A stretch of DNA of 64,000 nt from Acinetobacter kanungonis (GCF_009939195.1 NZ_JAACKC010000005.1:62001-126000); one strand, 5' to 3'; counted from the first letter of the stretch, positions 9,582-18,468 are shown. Program-made: numbers and translations. Notes: generated from the letters alone by a model not told the origin.

Positions 9582-10058
9582 ATGCTGAAGCAATGTTGTG
9601 ATGAATTAGAGCGGCGGCAACTGACCATTGCCTTTATTGAAAGTGCCAGTTCAGGGTATTTGTGTAGTCAATTTTCGATTCATAAACATAGTGGTGCAGA
9701 CATTTTACTCGGTAGTCTGGTGTGCTATGACCCGAGCATTAAAGTTCAGGTATTACATATTTGTCCTGAATTAATTGAGCGTTATTCGGCTGAATCTGCC
9801 GAAGTCACTCATGCCTTGGCGGAAGCAGGCGCAAAATTTTTTGTAGCTGCGGATGTCATTGTCGCCTGTACAGGGCTATTAAAACCTGGGGGAAGTGCGA
9901 CAGCTGAAAAGCCTGAAGGTACGTTTTATATCTGCATGCTGTTTCGAGAAACATATTACGATTTTCATTATGTGATTGAAGGTACACCCGAACAGCGTTT
10001 GCAGATTTTAACTGAATATGTTGCATCTTCTGTTTATGAATTGATTACTCAACACTAA
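9582..10058 (+). CDS. CinA-family nicotinamide-nucleotide amidohydrolase
   Basis: Stand-alone CinA C-terminal domain (PncC type, 158 residues) that hydrolyses nicotinamide mononucleotide to nicotinate mononucleotide in pyridine nucleotide salvage. The family blocks are visible: IESASSGYLCSQ near residue 20, GSLVCYDPSIKVQVL, and the ACTGLLKPGGSATAEKPEGT block near residue 105. The ATG at 9582 has GGGG eight to eleven bases upstream; a TTG one codon earlier is less likely. In many Acinetobacter the domain is duplicated elsewhere, so the exact enzyme role is inferred. Confidence 0.85.
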   Translation: MLKQCCDELERRQLTIAFIESASSGYLCSQFSIHKHSGADILLGSLVCYDPSIKVQVLHICPELIERYSAESAEVTHALAEAGAKFFVAADVIVACTGLLKPGGSATAEKPEGTFYICMLFRETYYDFHYVIEGTPEQRLQILTEYVASSVYELITQH

Positions 10059-10205
10059 GTCTCTTTAACCACGTTGAGAATGTATGGTTTGGTTAATAAT
10101 GTTTCATTTGTGTCTATAAATGTCAAAATTTGTCACATTTTTGGGTTGTAAATGTAGTTTAAACATGTCTAAATATAACTACCTCTCAAGAAATGGAGGT
10201 GGGGT

Positions 10206-10292
10206 ATGAAAGCTTTAGAATTATTAATAACGTCATCGTCGGTATTGATGTTGATGGTTGTAATTTATGCCTTTGGGCAAATGATGCATTAA
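10206..10292 (+). CDS. 28-residue single-span membrane peptide
   Basis: Too short for usual gene callers. An ATG is preceded by the strong ribosome site GGAGGTGGGG, four bases away or slightly more. The 28-codon frame ends in TAA at 10290-10292. The peptide is MKALELLITSSSVLM followed by a hydrophobic run (LMVVIYAF) and GQMMH, so it is one short membrane helix. This resembles subunit-type small membrane proteins (such as CydX or KdpF) only in size and topology; I do not recognise the sequence. A terminator-like hairpin follows 37 bases downstream, which supports a discrete transcript. Confidence 0.6.
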   Translation: MKALELLITSSSVLMLMVVIYAFGQMMH

Positions 10293-10329
10293 CAATTTGG
10301 TAAGCAGCGCATGTTTCATCAAGCAAAAT

Positions 10330-10355
10330 AAACCCTAGTTTAAAAACTAGGGTTT
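10330..10355. terminator. Two-way terminator between small peptide and cdsA-like gene
   Basis: A 12-bp inverted repeat (AAACCCTAGTTT / AAACTAGGGTTT) with flanking A/T. It sits between convergent genes and could stop transcription from both sides. The T run is short. Confidence 0.7.
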
Positions 10356-10382
10356 ATGCTGTGCGGGTTAGGAATCTTCGTC

Positions 10383-11327
10383 TTAACTCCACCAATAACG
10401 TAGAATATGAAAGAAAATGGGTGCGGAAAAACAGATGGAATCGATACGATCGAGCATACCGCCATGTCCATGAATCAATTGTCCCCAGTCTTTTACGCCA
10501 CGATCTCTTTTAATGGCAGACATAACCAGTCCGCCAAAAAAACCAAAGACACATACAATTAAACCAATGAGCGCTGCTTGCCAGTAGCTAAATGGGGTTA
10601 ACCATTTCATAAGCATGCCGAGACCTGTTGCCAGAACGATACCACCCAAAAGGCCTTCAATGGTTTTTGACGGAGAAAGAATGGGAGCAACTTTATGCTT
10701 TCCGAAGAGTTTCCCGCAGACGTACTGCAACACATCGGAAGCTTGCACCACAATAATCAGCCAGATGGCCAACCAAATTTTTTCGCCTTGAAAACCGGGT
10801 AATTTTAAATTGATTAAAGCAGGCACATGCGAAATACAGAATACGCAGACCATTAAACCCCATTGGATTTTGGCGCTACGTTCTAAAAAGTGAGTGGTAT
10901 CTTCTTGTTTTAAACTGGCAATTGGAATTAACAGAAACACATACAAGGGAATGAAAATCGAATATAAGCCGTACCAATCGATATAGACCAAGTAATACTG
11001 ATAGGGAATTACAAAGTAAAAGGCGATGAGTAAAGGAAAATAATCGCCACGGCGCGTCGGCAGTAAGCTAATAAATTCTCTTAAGGCAAAAAGTGAAATG
11101 AGGGCAAATAACAGGATGAAGGTGACTTTGCCCAGCAAGATTGCGGTGGCCAGTACAATCAACATCACCCACCATGCATTGATCCGCGCATTGAGATTAT
11201 CAATGACAGGAGCAGCCTGTTGTCCAGCCCGTTGTTTTAATATCCAGCCGACTGTCGAGGCAAAGATCAAAATGCCAGTAAAAATAGCAAACAGTAAATA
11301 GGTCTGCTGTAAATTAGAGACGGTCAT
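10383..11327 (-). CDS. CdsA/YnbB-type phosphatidate cytidylyltransferase
   Basis: Predicted to make CDP-diacylglycerol from phosphatidic acid and CTP in the inner membrane. The 314 residues hold about eight helices. The C-terminal family signature S-x-x-K-R-x4-K-D is intact (SAIKRDRGVKDWGQLIHGHG) and followed by the GGMLDRIDS metal-binding segment. It is the last gene of a minus-strand operon; its ATG overlaps the stop of the acyltransferase gene by four bases. By context it corresponds to YnbB of E. coli rather than to the housekeeping CdsA, which should be elsewhere near bam/dxr genes. Confidence 0.88.
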   Translation of the reverse strand: MTVSNLQQTYLLFAIFTGILIFASTVGWILKQRAGQQAAPVIDNLNARINAWWVMLIVLATAILLGKVTFILLFALISLFALREFISLLPTRRGDYFPLLIAFYFVIPYQYYLVYIDWYGLYSIFIPLYVFLLIPIASLKQEDTTHFLERSAKIQWGLMVCVFCISHVPALINLKLPGFQGEKIWLAIWLIIVVQASDVLQYVCGKLFGKHKVAPILSPSKTIEGLLGGIVLATGLGMLMKWLTPFSYWQAALIGLIVCVFGFFGGLVMSAIKRDRGVKDWGQLIHGHGGMLDRIDSICFSAPIFFHILRYWWS

Positions 11328-12010
11328 TGGAATTCAACCTCTTTTAGCTCTAAAAGTGCCTGCTGTGCTTGTTTGAGGAAGTCCGCTTTATTGGTATCTG
11401 GAGTGATGATTAAGGGAGCACCAAAAATCACGGTCGATAACAATGGTAGTGGGACTAAAGCACCTTTAGGCATGACCCGTTTAAGATTTGAAATCCAAAC
11501 TGGAATCACTTCCACTTCAGGGAATTGCTGACTTAAATGATAGAGCCCACTTTTAAAAGGAAGTAGCTCGGCATCGTCATTTAAATTGCGTGTACCTTCA
11601 GGGAAAAAGATAATGGAATCACCTTGCTGAAGGACGGTTTTGATCGGTTCGAGTGGATCGGACAGACCATCATGGCTTCTTTGAATGGTCACCCCTGTAA
11701 AGGTATCGTATATCAGAAAGCGACGGAATCCATCTTTTTGCCAATAATCTGATGCAGCGACAGGTCGCGTTTTACGGCGTACAGGCGTTGGTAAGGAAGA
11801 CCACAATAAAATAAAGTCGATATGGCTATTGTGATTGGCATAGTAAATTCGCTGCTTGGTGGCAGGTTTACAGCCAACCCATAAGCTACGGGCACCCGTT
11901 AAAAGTCGTGCGCTGCGACGGGTGAGAAAGGCAATAAAGCGTGCCAAAGCCTGAGTAAAGAAATGTGCTTTATGTACGGTTTCAGCTTGGGAGGAATTTG
12001 TGCTTTGCAT
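11324..12010 (-). CDS. PlsC-like 1-acylglycerol-3-phosphate acyltransferase
   Basis: Predicted acyltransferase forming phosphatidic acid. The H-x4-D catalytic motif is present as HNSHID near residue 60, and the phosphate-binding FPEGTRN motif lies near residue 135. The frame is open to 12079, but that overlaps the previous gene by 52 bases. The ATG at 12010 (MQSTNSS) has a GGTGA ribosome site and gives 228 residues. It lies between an unknown membrane protein and the CdsA-like gene, so its product could feed that enzyme directly. This gene is an addition compared with the four-gene ynbABCD set known from E. coli. Confidence 0.85.
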   Translation of the reverse strand: MQSTNSSQAETVHKAHFFTQALARFIAFLTRRSARLLTGARSLWVGCKPATKQRIYYANHNSHIDFILLWSSLPTPVRRKTRPVAASDYWQKDGFRRFLIYDTFTGVTIQRSHDGLSDPLEPIKTVLQQGDSIIFFPEGTRNLNDDAELLPFKSGLYHLSQQFPEVEVIPVWISNLKRVMPKGALVPLPLLSTVIFGAPLIITPDTNKADFLKQAQQALLELKEVEFQ

Positions 12011-12027
12011 AAAGTCACCGAATTTTA

Positions 12028-12468
12028 TTATTGTTTCAATAAAAATATCATGAGCGATATTAAAACGATATATTGGCATAAGACTACAGCTACATGCAGC
12101 TTAAATAAGCGCATACAGCCTTGAATACGGATGTCCCAACTACGCTGAGTCTTGTCTGCAGGAATGAATCCTAATTCGAGTAAACCACGATCTAGTTCGG
12201 CGGTTTGTTGTGTCACATCCTTTTTCGTATCGCTAGTTTCAAATGTTGTACCAATTAACTTTAGCAGTTCGGCATCAAATTGAATCCGAATACTGAGATA
12301 GTGTTGTAATAGGCATAAACTAAAAATAACAATCAGTGAAAGATAAATAACAATGGATTGCCAAGCATAAAAAAAATACGCCAAAACAGACAAGCTAAAA
12401 GCGACGTAGCCCGAATTTCTTATACCTTCAGTACTTTCTAGAAGCTTGGCGACAATCAGTAATTTCAT
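12028..12468 (-). CDS. Unknown membrane protein in lipid operon
   Basis: A 146-residue protein I do not recognise. Hydrophobic helices lie at about 22-55 (two spans) and 123-144 (one span), separated by a soluble charged middle (residues 65-115) with FETSDTKKDVTQQ. Its ATG overlaps the stop of the phosphatase gene by four bases (ATGA), so translation is coupled. Position between the phosphatase and the acyltransferase suggests a structural or accessory part of the same membrane lipid pathway. No catalytic motif is visible. Confidence 0.75.
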   Translation of the reverse strand: MKLLIVAKLLESTEGIRNSGYVAFSLSVLAYFFYAWQSIVIYLSLIVIFSLCLLQHYLSIRIQFDAELLKLIGTTFETSDTKKDVTQQTAELDRGLLELGFIPADKTQRSWDIRIQGCMRLFKLHVAVVLCQYIVLISLMIFLLKQ

Positions 12469-13820
12469 GTCTTCACCTGCTGTTTTAGATATTCTTTCTG
12501 GTAGGTATCAATATAGCCCAGTTGTTTGGCGCTCAGGACAATCCACGGACGTGCTTTGCGGATGATATGAATGGCAGCTTCAACATTGTCTACCTGATTG
12601 GTTTGAATAAGCCAAGCTGCAAGGACACTGCTACTGCGTGAATAACCTAAGGCACAAAAAATCAAAACACTGTTAGAACTTTGCCGTTGTGACATCAATT
12701 GGTTAAATGCCTGCACAGCCAAATGTAATTGCTCGGGTTGAACAGGGATTAAATCCAGACTTAAATATTGTTGATAGTTTTGCTGTTGTTTCAGTGGAAG
12801 TTCAGCACAACAATCCAATAAGCCTGTATATGATTTTGCATGTTGATGAGATGGAATTCGTCCTAGATAAATTTTGGTGTTGTTATGATTTAAAATCAAT
12901 GAATCTTCAGTATGTGATCTGGTCCAGAGGCGACTATTTAGTTTAGCTAGGCACAAATAAGGGGCAAACAGAATCCATGCGGCAATGCTCATGCTGCCAT
13001 CTGCTTGTTTTTGGAAAAAATGTGGACGATTCAGTGCGTATGCGCAAGCCACCAAGAAGAAACTACTGGCTGGATAAGCCAACCAAAGTGCCCAGCCTTG
13101 TAGATAAAGTGCCAAAAATGCTAAAGGCATGGCCACGATCAGATAATAACAGGCAAATTTAAAATGTCGGAGTGTGCGTTGTTGTACTTTCTCAGCATGT
13201 AATGGCGATATGGTATGTAGAGGAAATAGCCATAAACATAAGGCACCGACCCATATTCCTGTCGGGATATCGATAAAATGGTGCTGCCAAGTGGTGAGAA
13301 CGGATACACCAATCAGGAAACTCCACAAGTGTACGACCCAGCGATAAGCCGAAGCTACATGACGGCGGTAGAAATCCCACAGGATTATGAGCAACACAAT
13401 ATGTAAGGATGGCGCTTGATTAAAAGGTTTGTCAAAACCCATCAGAATATCAAACCAAAGACCAAAGAAGCCGTGTAACTCTGGGCGCTCAAAACTGAAT
13501 TTCAGTGGAAATAACAAAAAACAGCTAATCGAAATGAGTTGTGCGCTGAATAAACGTAGGACATGCTGCTTGAGTTCAAATTTATTCCAGCACAGTAGCA
13601 AAGACAGACCATAAAACAAGTCTATTGACCAATAAGGAACAATCGTCCAAGGCCATAAAGGAATATATTTTTCCCAAGCGAATACAATACTTGGGACATC
13701 ACTGAGGCCGGCAGCATAATGATTGGCAAAGCCATAACTCAGAAAGAAGAATGGGGCAAGAAAGAGCAGGCAGAGAACACCCCATTTCCATGTGCCTGCC
13801 TGATGTGTGAATGTCTGCAT
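12465..13820 (-). CDS. YnbD-like PAP2 / dual-specificity phosphatase fusion
   Basis: A 451-residue two-domain membrane phosphatase. The N-terminal 220 residues are a multi-span PAP2-type (inositolphosphotransferase-like) domain with FERP, then PSLH near residue 140 and the QHHFIDIPTG motif near residue 182, which supply the acid-phosphatase histidines and aspartate. The C-terminal part after about residue 300 is a dual-specificity/tyrosine-phosphatase domain with the C-x5-R loop CALGYSR (Cys389, Arg395). Both active sites look intact. This architecture matches E. coli YnbD, of unknown function. It begins six bases after the hydrolase/methyltransferase gene's stop. Confidence 0.88.
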   Translation of the reverse strand: MQTFTHQAGTWKWGVLCLLFLAPFFFLSYGFANHYAAGLSDVPSIVFAWEKYIPLWPWTIVPYWSIDLFYGLSLLLCWNKFELKQHVLRLFSAQLISISCFLLFPLKFSFERPELHGFFGLWFDILMGFDKPFNQAPSLHIVLLIILWDFYRRHVASAYRWVVHLWSFLIGVSVLTTWQHHFIDIPTGIWVGALCLWLFPLHTISPLHAEKVQQRTLRHFKFACYYLIVAMPLAFLALYLQGWALWLAYPASSFFLVACAYALNRPHFFQKQADGSMSIAAWILFAPYLCLAKLNSRLWTRSHTEDSLILNHNNTKIYLGRIPSHQHAKSYTGLLDCCAELPLKQQQNYQQYLSLDLIPVQPEQLHLAVQAFNQLMSQRQSSNSVLIFCALGYSRSSSVLAAWLIQTNQVDNVEAAIHIIRKARPWIVLSAKQLGYIDTYQKEYLKQQVKT

Positions 13821-13826
13821 GGAGGC

Positions 13827-15581
13827 TTAGGACTCGATTTTTTGTGCAACTGAAACTGTGAAAATGCCAAATTCATCTATACATTGGTCAATTTTCTTAA
13901 AGCCAGCTTGTTCGACTAACGCATCCATTTCTGCTTGCGAGCGCAGACGCATGACCCATGCTTCACCTTCACGATGCGACGTGAGCGCACGGGCAATAAA
14001 TTCCTGCTGCGGATGCCAGATCTGTCCTGTATAAATTAGATAGCCATCTTTTAACATGGCTTTATTCAGCCCCGTCAGAGATTGACGTAATAGATCGTTG
14101 TCACTGAATAGCTCATACAAACCTGAAACAACGGCCAAAGTGGCTTTCGGCTTAATACTTGCCAATGATTCGGTATCAAACGCATCTGCTTGAACAAAAT
14201 TGGCAATTTGGCTTAAGCCTCTTTCCTGAATTAAGGCTTGTCCAGCGTCAACATTCAGTTCGCTATAGTCACGCAGCAGAATGGATTCAGGTGGTTTAGG
14301 TAGTTGTGCAACCGCATCGAGAATATAACGCCCATGACCGGCTGCAATATCTAGAATACGCACAGGTTTGCGTTTCTTGATTAATAAAGCGGCATACTTT
14401 TCCAGTAATGCTTCAATATTTTGTTTGCGGACGCGAATACCTTTCCAGCCAATGGCATTTAAATATTGCTGATCAATCACTTTCCCTAAGGCATTTTGAC
14501 TTTCAGGATGGTTGCGATAAACAAAGTCTAAAGTACTGCCAGAGTCATAACCTGTTTGTTCGCCAATTTTCAGCCCGATAGAAAATAGACTGCCGAATTT
14601 GAGCTGACGTTGGGTTAGATTCCAAAACAACTGTTTCAGGGAAGTTCTGGGCAGGGCTTGGCTAAACTGTTCCGCTGTAGAGCAACTGGCACCAATTTTA
14701 TCGGCATGAAGAACAGCTGGAGAGTGATAAGGTTCGGCAAAACATTGCAGAATAAAACGTCTGACTTTTTGCACGGCAATGTCTCGGTTTTGTTCACCTA
14801 AAGTGTCGTGAAAAAAACCTTCGAGGACATGAAATTCTTTGTTGGGATGAGCCAAGCGTTCATAGAATTCACGTTGTGGTTTTTGCTGAACCACAAAATC
14901 TGAACCTGAACAGAGTACTTGGGTCGGGACATAGATATTCTGCGCATCTGCAACCAAACGTTCGGCTGCATCATAAAGCCCAAGTAACATGCGTACTGAA
15001 ATGGCTCGGGCAATTTTCGGATCATGATCATAATGCTTTGCACGTTCAGCATCATGCGTCAGCATTTTGGCTTTGACATAACTTTGAATGAAAAAATTAC
15101 CACGTAATTTATTCAGTACAGTCAGTCCCTTTCGGGCGAATGGCACATATAACTTAATATCAAAGGCAGGAGAAGCTAAGCACAAGGCACGAATTTTAGG
15201 TGCATAGTCGTGTACCCATGTTGCAGCCAATACTGCACCAACGCTTTGCCCAATAATCGCAATATTCTCAGGGGCTATGGCATAGGTGGTTTCAATATGC
15301 TGAATGAAAGATTGAATATCTTTTACACAAGCAGAAAAACTCGGTGCATCGCCACGTTCACCAGGAGATTCGCCGTGACCGCGGGCATCCCATGCAAAAA
15401 AGTCAAAGTCAGGAAGATTGAGTTCTTCAACTAAATGTGCCATCCGCCCAGAGTGCTCATGTCCACGGTGAAACATGACAATCGCTTTTTTCTCAGGGTT
15501 GTGTGCAGAAGCCCAGTGCTGATAGAACAGGGATGTACCATCATGGCTGCTAAAATATTGCTGACTATTGTTGTAATGCAT
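13827..15581 (-). CDS. YnbC-like alpha/beta hydrolase-methyltransferase fusion
   Basis: A 584-residue fusion. Residues 1-280 form an alpha/beta hydrolase of monoacylglycerol-lipase type, with FHRGHEHSGR near residue 37 and the nucleophile elbow GQSVG (Ser113). Residues about 330-580 form a class I SAM-dependent methyltransferase with motif I ILDIAAGHGRY near residue 406. This matches E. coli YnbC. The pairing suggests that an acyl group is removed from, and a methyl group added to, the same lipid or polyol product. The substrate is unknown. Second gene of the operon, 35 bases after the YnbA-like gene. Confidence 0.87.
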   Translation of the reverse strand: MHYNNSQQYFSSHDGTSLFYQHWASAHNPEKKAIVMFHRGHEHSGRMAHLVEELNLPDFDFFAWDARGHGESPGERGDAPSFSACVKDIQSFIQHIETTYAIAPENIAIIGQSVGAVLAATWVHDYAPKIRALCLASPAFDIKLYVPFARKGLTVLNKLRGNFFIQSYVKAKMLTHDAERAKHYDHDPKIARAISVRMLLGLYDAAERLVADAQNIYVPTQVLCSGSDFVVQQKPQREFYERLAHPNKEFHVLEGFFHDTLGEQNRDIAVQKVRRFILQCFAEPYHSPAVLHADKIGASCSTAEQFSQALPRTSLKQLFWNLTQRQLKFGSLFSIGLKIGEQTGYDSGSTLDFVYRNHPESQNALGKVIDQQYLNAIGWKGIRVRKQNIEALLEKYAALLIKKRKPVRILDIAAGHGRYILDAVAQLPKPPESILLRDYSELNVDAGQALIQERGLSQIANFVQADAFDTESLASIKPKATLAVVSGLYELFSDNDLLRQSLTGLNKAMLKDGYLIYTGQIWHPQQEFIARALTSHREGEAWVMRLRSQAEMDALVEQAGFKKIDQCIDEFGIFTVSVAQKIES

Positions 15582-15616
15582 GTTTTATAGTCCTGAAGAA
15601 GAATTATTTAAATGGT

Positions 15617-16252
15617 TTAGATTGCGTTGCGAATACGGTTATAAAGGGTGATAAAAAGCAAGACCAAAATGACTACCAAAAGCCCATTGCTCATCAGTTG
15701 TTGTAATTTAAAAGTCAGATGTTCTGAAAAAGATTGGCTTAATACATAAAAGATAGCTAACAGACTAAACCAGAAAGCACGGTCACTTTTCCCCATTGGT
15801 CCATCATAACGACGCTCTTGACCCACGATCGGCGCCATTACCCCAGCATATTCAGTCAAGATGGATAAGAATACGACCATGAACAGTAAGGGTGCAGAGA
15901 TACAACTCATCACCATAAAGCAAAGATAAAGCGCCGTATCGGAGATGACATCACACAGTTCATTCAGGTAGGCACCCAGCTTGGATTGTTGCTGAAATTC
16001 ACGGGCTAACATGCCATCAATCGCGTTAAATGCCATGCGAAGCAACATCCATAGAGGAATGAGCAGGAAATATGCGGCATGTGCTGTTGGCTGTGTGTGA
16101 AACAAATATACTAAAGCCCCTGCAATAAGTAGGGAGATGAACATGGCAAATAGCGTTACTTGATTCGCACTAATGCCATGTTGATAAAGGCGACGAACCA
16201 AAGGTCGCAATAAATTTTGAAATGCGGGTTTCAGTTGATAAATAGAGGGCAT
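15617..16252 (-). CDS. YnbA-like CDP-alcohol phosphatidyltransferase
   Basis: First gene of the operon; 211 residues with about six membrane helices. It would transfer the phosphatidyl group of CDP-diacylglycerol to an alcohol. The CDP-alcohol transferase motif is recognisable near residues 68-98, but two metal-binding aspartates are asparagine: it reads N-x2-DG-x2-AR-x8-G-x3-N-x3-D-x3-D instead of D-x2-DG...G-x3-D-x3-D. I recall the same asparagines in E. coli YnbA, so this is probably a subfamily feature rather than decay. The alcohol acceptor is unknown. Confidence 0.87.
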   Translation of the reverse strand: MPSIYQLKPAFQNLLRPLVRRLYQHGISANQVTLFAMFISLLIAGALVYLFHTQPTAHAAYFLLIPLWMLLRMAFNAIDGMLAREFQQQSKLGAYLNELCDVISDTALYLCFMVMSCISAPLLFMVVFLSILTEYAGVMAPIVGQERRYDGPMGKSDRAFWFSLLAIFYVLSQSFSEHLTFKLQQLMSNGLLVVILVLLFITLYNRIRNAI

Positions 16253-16409
16253 TGGTATTATTAAGTATCGTGTTCTGGCTAAATTGTACTCATTTCAGTT
16301 GACGCAATTCAAGCAATGTCCTATTTAAAACACAATAGCCTAAGCTAAGTTCACATTTTTATTCTTAAAAGCCTATAATTATTCGGTTTATTTCAATCGT
16401 AGACGCAAA

Positions 16410-16883
16410 ATGACGCCAGCCTGCAAATTATTAAAAAGCAAAAAAATTGATTACTCCATTCATGAATATGAACATGATGCGAATGCCAAAAGTTTTGGTC
16501 TCGAAGCTGCCGAAAAACTGAATTTAAAAGTTGAGGAAGTGTTTAAGACCTTGCTTGTAACTGATGATAAGAATTTTTATGTTGCGATTTTACCCGTTCA
16601 TCATTTATTAAACTTAAAGAAAGTGGCTTCTGCGGTAGGGGCTAAAAAACTGCATATGGCAGATCCGAAAGATGCTGAACGCCTAACGGGTTATCTGGTC
16701 GGTGGCATTAGTCCGGTTGGACAAAAGAAAAGGCTGAAAACCGTGATTGATGAAAGCGCTCAAGCCTTGGCAAAAATCTATGTCAGTGGTGGAAAGCGTG
16801 GTTTGGATATTGGTTTGTCACCGCAAGATTTAAGTGCAGTACTCGGTGCCGTATTCGCTGATGTCGTGGATGAAAAACCATAA
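16410..16883 (+). CDS. ybaK: Cys-tRNA(Pro)/Cys-tRNA(Cys) deacylase, YbaK/EbsC type
   Basis: Trans-editing enzyme that removes mischarged amino acids from tRNA, in the cytoplasm. The 157-residue length is typical. The conserved catalytic lysine 46 lies in EEVFKTLLV, and the family blocks [12 protein letters not shown] and [14 protein letters not shown] are intact. It lies divergent from the lipid operon and has no functional link to neighbours. Confidence 0.93.
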   Translation: MTPACKLLKSKKIDYSIHEYEHDANAKSFGLEAAEKLNLKVEEVFKTLLVTDDKNFYVAILPVHHLLNLKKVASAVGAKKLHMADPKDAERLTGYLVGGISPVGQKKRLKTVIDESAQALAKIYVSGGKRGLDIGLSPQDLSAVLGAVFADVVDEKP

Positions 16884-17130
16884 GTAATTTTGTCTGGTTT
16901 GCTTGTGAAGTCAAGATCGCGTAGTATGGCGCCATCTAAGTGTGATCTGCTTGGATATATTGATAGTTGGTATTAAGTTTTTTAGTACCACTTTTCTACA
17001 TGATTTGCTGATGTAAATATTATAAGTTCTCAGGCAAAATGCCTCTTTATAGAATAAACCTAAACTCTCCTATGGTCTTATTTATGAAATACTTCTCTGT
17101 TTGCAAAGGCTCAGTATATGAGTAATTAAT

Positions 17131-17352
17131 TTGAATTTTTTAAATGGCTGGACAACAGCTAAAGCCATCAATGGCGATGAAATACGTGTAAAAATTGTTC
17201 CCTTAAAGCGAATGCAAAATAATTTATTTGGGGTCAGTTGGGTTGAGGTCGGCAAACAAATTGAATTTGAGTCTGGCGAGACCTGTATCCTGAATGTCGA
17301 CGGTAAATCCTTTTATAAAGGGATGCACAAGCTTTATAAGCTTAATTGTTAG
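17131..17352 (+). CDS. Small hypothetical protein upstream of cold-shock gene
   Basis: A 73-residue soluble protein I do not recognise (FLNGWTTAKAINGDEIRVKI...). The frame is closed upstream by TGA at 17119-17121, so the start must be TTG at 17131 or a non-standard codon just before it. An ATG at 17118 in another frame stops after three codons. Beta-rich composition and the W-V-E-V-G spacing suggest a small barrel-like domain, but this is only an impression. It precedes the cold-shock gene by 170 bases. Confidence 0.5.
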   Translation: MNFLNGWTTAKAINGDEIRVKIVPLKRMQNNLFGVSWVEVGKQIEFESGETCILNVDGKSFYKGMHKLYKLNC

Positions 17353-17522
17353 AATTTCTATCATTTGCCGAATAAAGCGTATATGATATACGCCACTAGA
17401 ATAATAATTTTATTGTGTTTACTGATTGTATTGTGTTGTTGATTTTCATCCTTCATTTTATCAAAGGTTTATGTGTAATAAATTATTTTCTATTCTTAGC
17501 TCAATCCTATAGGAAATATCTT

Positions 17523-17732
17523 ATGTCAAATTTAACGACTGGTACTGTAAAGTGGTTTAACGAAACTAAAGGTTTTGGTTTTATTGCAACTGACAATGGT
17601 GAAGACGTATTCGCGCATTTCAGCGAAATCCAAAGCAATGGCTTTAAAACTTTACAAGAAGGTCAGCGCGTGCAATTCACTGTGACTGCAGGGAAAAAAG
17701 GTGCACAAGCAAGTGGCATTACAGTAATCTAA
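17523..17732 (+). CDS. Cold-shock domain protein
   Basis: A 69-residue single cold-shock domain binding single-stranded RNA or DNA. RNP1 (KGFGFI) and RNP2 (DVFAHF) are intact. The frame is open to 17415, but the ATG at 17523 ([12 protein letters not shown]) has an AGGA ribosome site and the family's usual start. The A/T-rich leader upstream may be an untranslated regulatory region as in cspA, but I see no defined cold-box. A terminator follows. Confidence 0.96.
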   Translation: MSNLTTGTVKWFNETKGFGFIATDNGEDVFAHFSEIQSNGFKTLQEGQRVQFTVTAGKKGAQASGITVI

Positions 17733-17754
17733 GTCTGATTAGATTGCTTGAATC

Positions 17755-17783
17755 AAAAAGCTCGCGTTATGCGGGCTTTTTTC
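17755..17783 (+). terminator. Terminator after cold-shock gene
   Basis: AAAAAGCTCGC, a five-base loop and GCGGGCTTTTTT form a stem with one G-T pair and a T run, 23 bases after the stop codon. Confidence 0.9.
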
Positions 17784-17914
17784 TTGGTTGATCGAAAAAT
17801 GAGTAAAAATCTACACTTTCTATATAATTTAGTCATTTTTTACACAATTAGGTGGTGAATTTGAAATAAAGTTTGCTTTAATTTGAATTTAGGCGTATAA
17901 AGTCAACTCGTTGA

Positions 17915-17991
<77 letters not shown>

Positions 17992-18015
17992 ACGAAAAAA
18001 GATTCAAGTTTTATA

Positions 18016-18043
18016 GCCCAGTCTTCTTAGATTGGGTTTTTTT
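18016..18043 (+). terminator. Terminator after tRNA-fMet
   Basis: CCCAGTCT, loop TCTT, AGATTGGG (one G-T pair) followed by seven T residues, 25 bases after the tRNA end. Confidence 0.88.
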
Positions 18044-18207
18044 ATGCCTAATGGATTTGGGATCTATCTACATCTTCCGACCAGCGATATGCCTCAGTGC
18101 TGTTCTAATCATTTCACTTTTCTTCTCATTTTAGATTGCTAGCTATTTACACTTAATTCAGGTACAAGTAATCAAGGCTTAGTAGTAGAACAATAGAGGA
18201 TAAACAC

Positions 18208-18444
18208 GTGAGTGACTTGAATTTAGAATTTTTAGATCAAACCCTAGATAAGTACGAAGCAAAAGGTAAAAAAATTAAGAAAATTCGTATCGGCTATAAG
18301 CTTTATGCAAAATTTATGATTGATCAAAAGTTTGCAGATGAAGTAATTAACTCGGCATTAGATCCTGATAAGCGTTCGTATCGAGGCGTAAGAGTTAAAA
18401 TCACCCATGATGATTATGAACTGACCTTTTTAATGAAAAATTAA
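18208..18444 (+). CDS. Small hypothetical protein
   Basis: A 78-residue lysine-rich soluble protein (SDLNLEFLDQTLDKYEAKGKK...) that I do not recognise. The GTG start has a GAGGA ribosome site with seven-base spacing, which supports a real gene. It has a predicted helix at 5-25 and a basic stretch KKIKKIRIGYKLY. A good terminator follows, so it forms its own transcription unit between the tRNA and mtlD. Confidence 0.7.
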   Translation: MSDLNLEFLDQTLDKYEAKGKKIKKIRIGYKLYAKFMIDQKFADEVINSALDPDKRSYRGVRVKITHDDYELTFLMKN

Positions 18445-18468
18445 TCAGTTGTTGTGAGCCAATTTTTG

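Noticed and set aside
17118..17130. ATG with upstream AAAGG as an alternative start of the 73-residue gene
   Set aside because: This frame stops after three codons and is not in phase with the longer frame.
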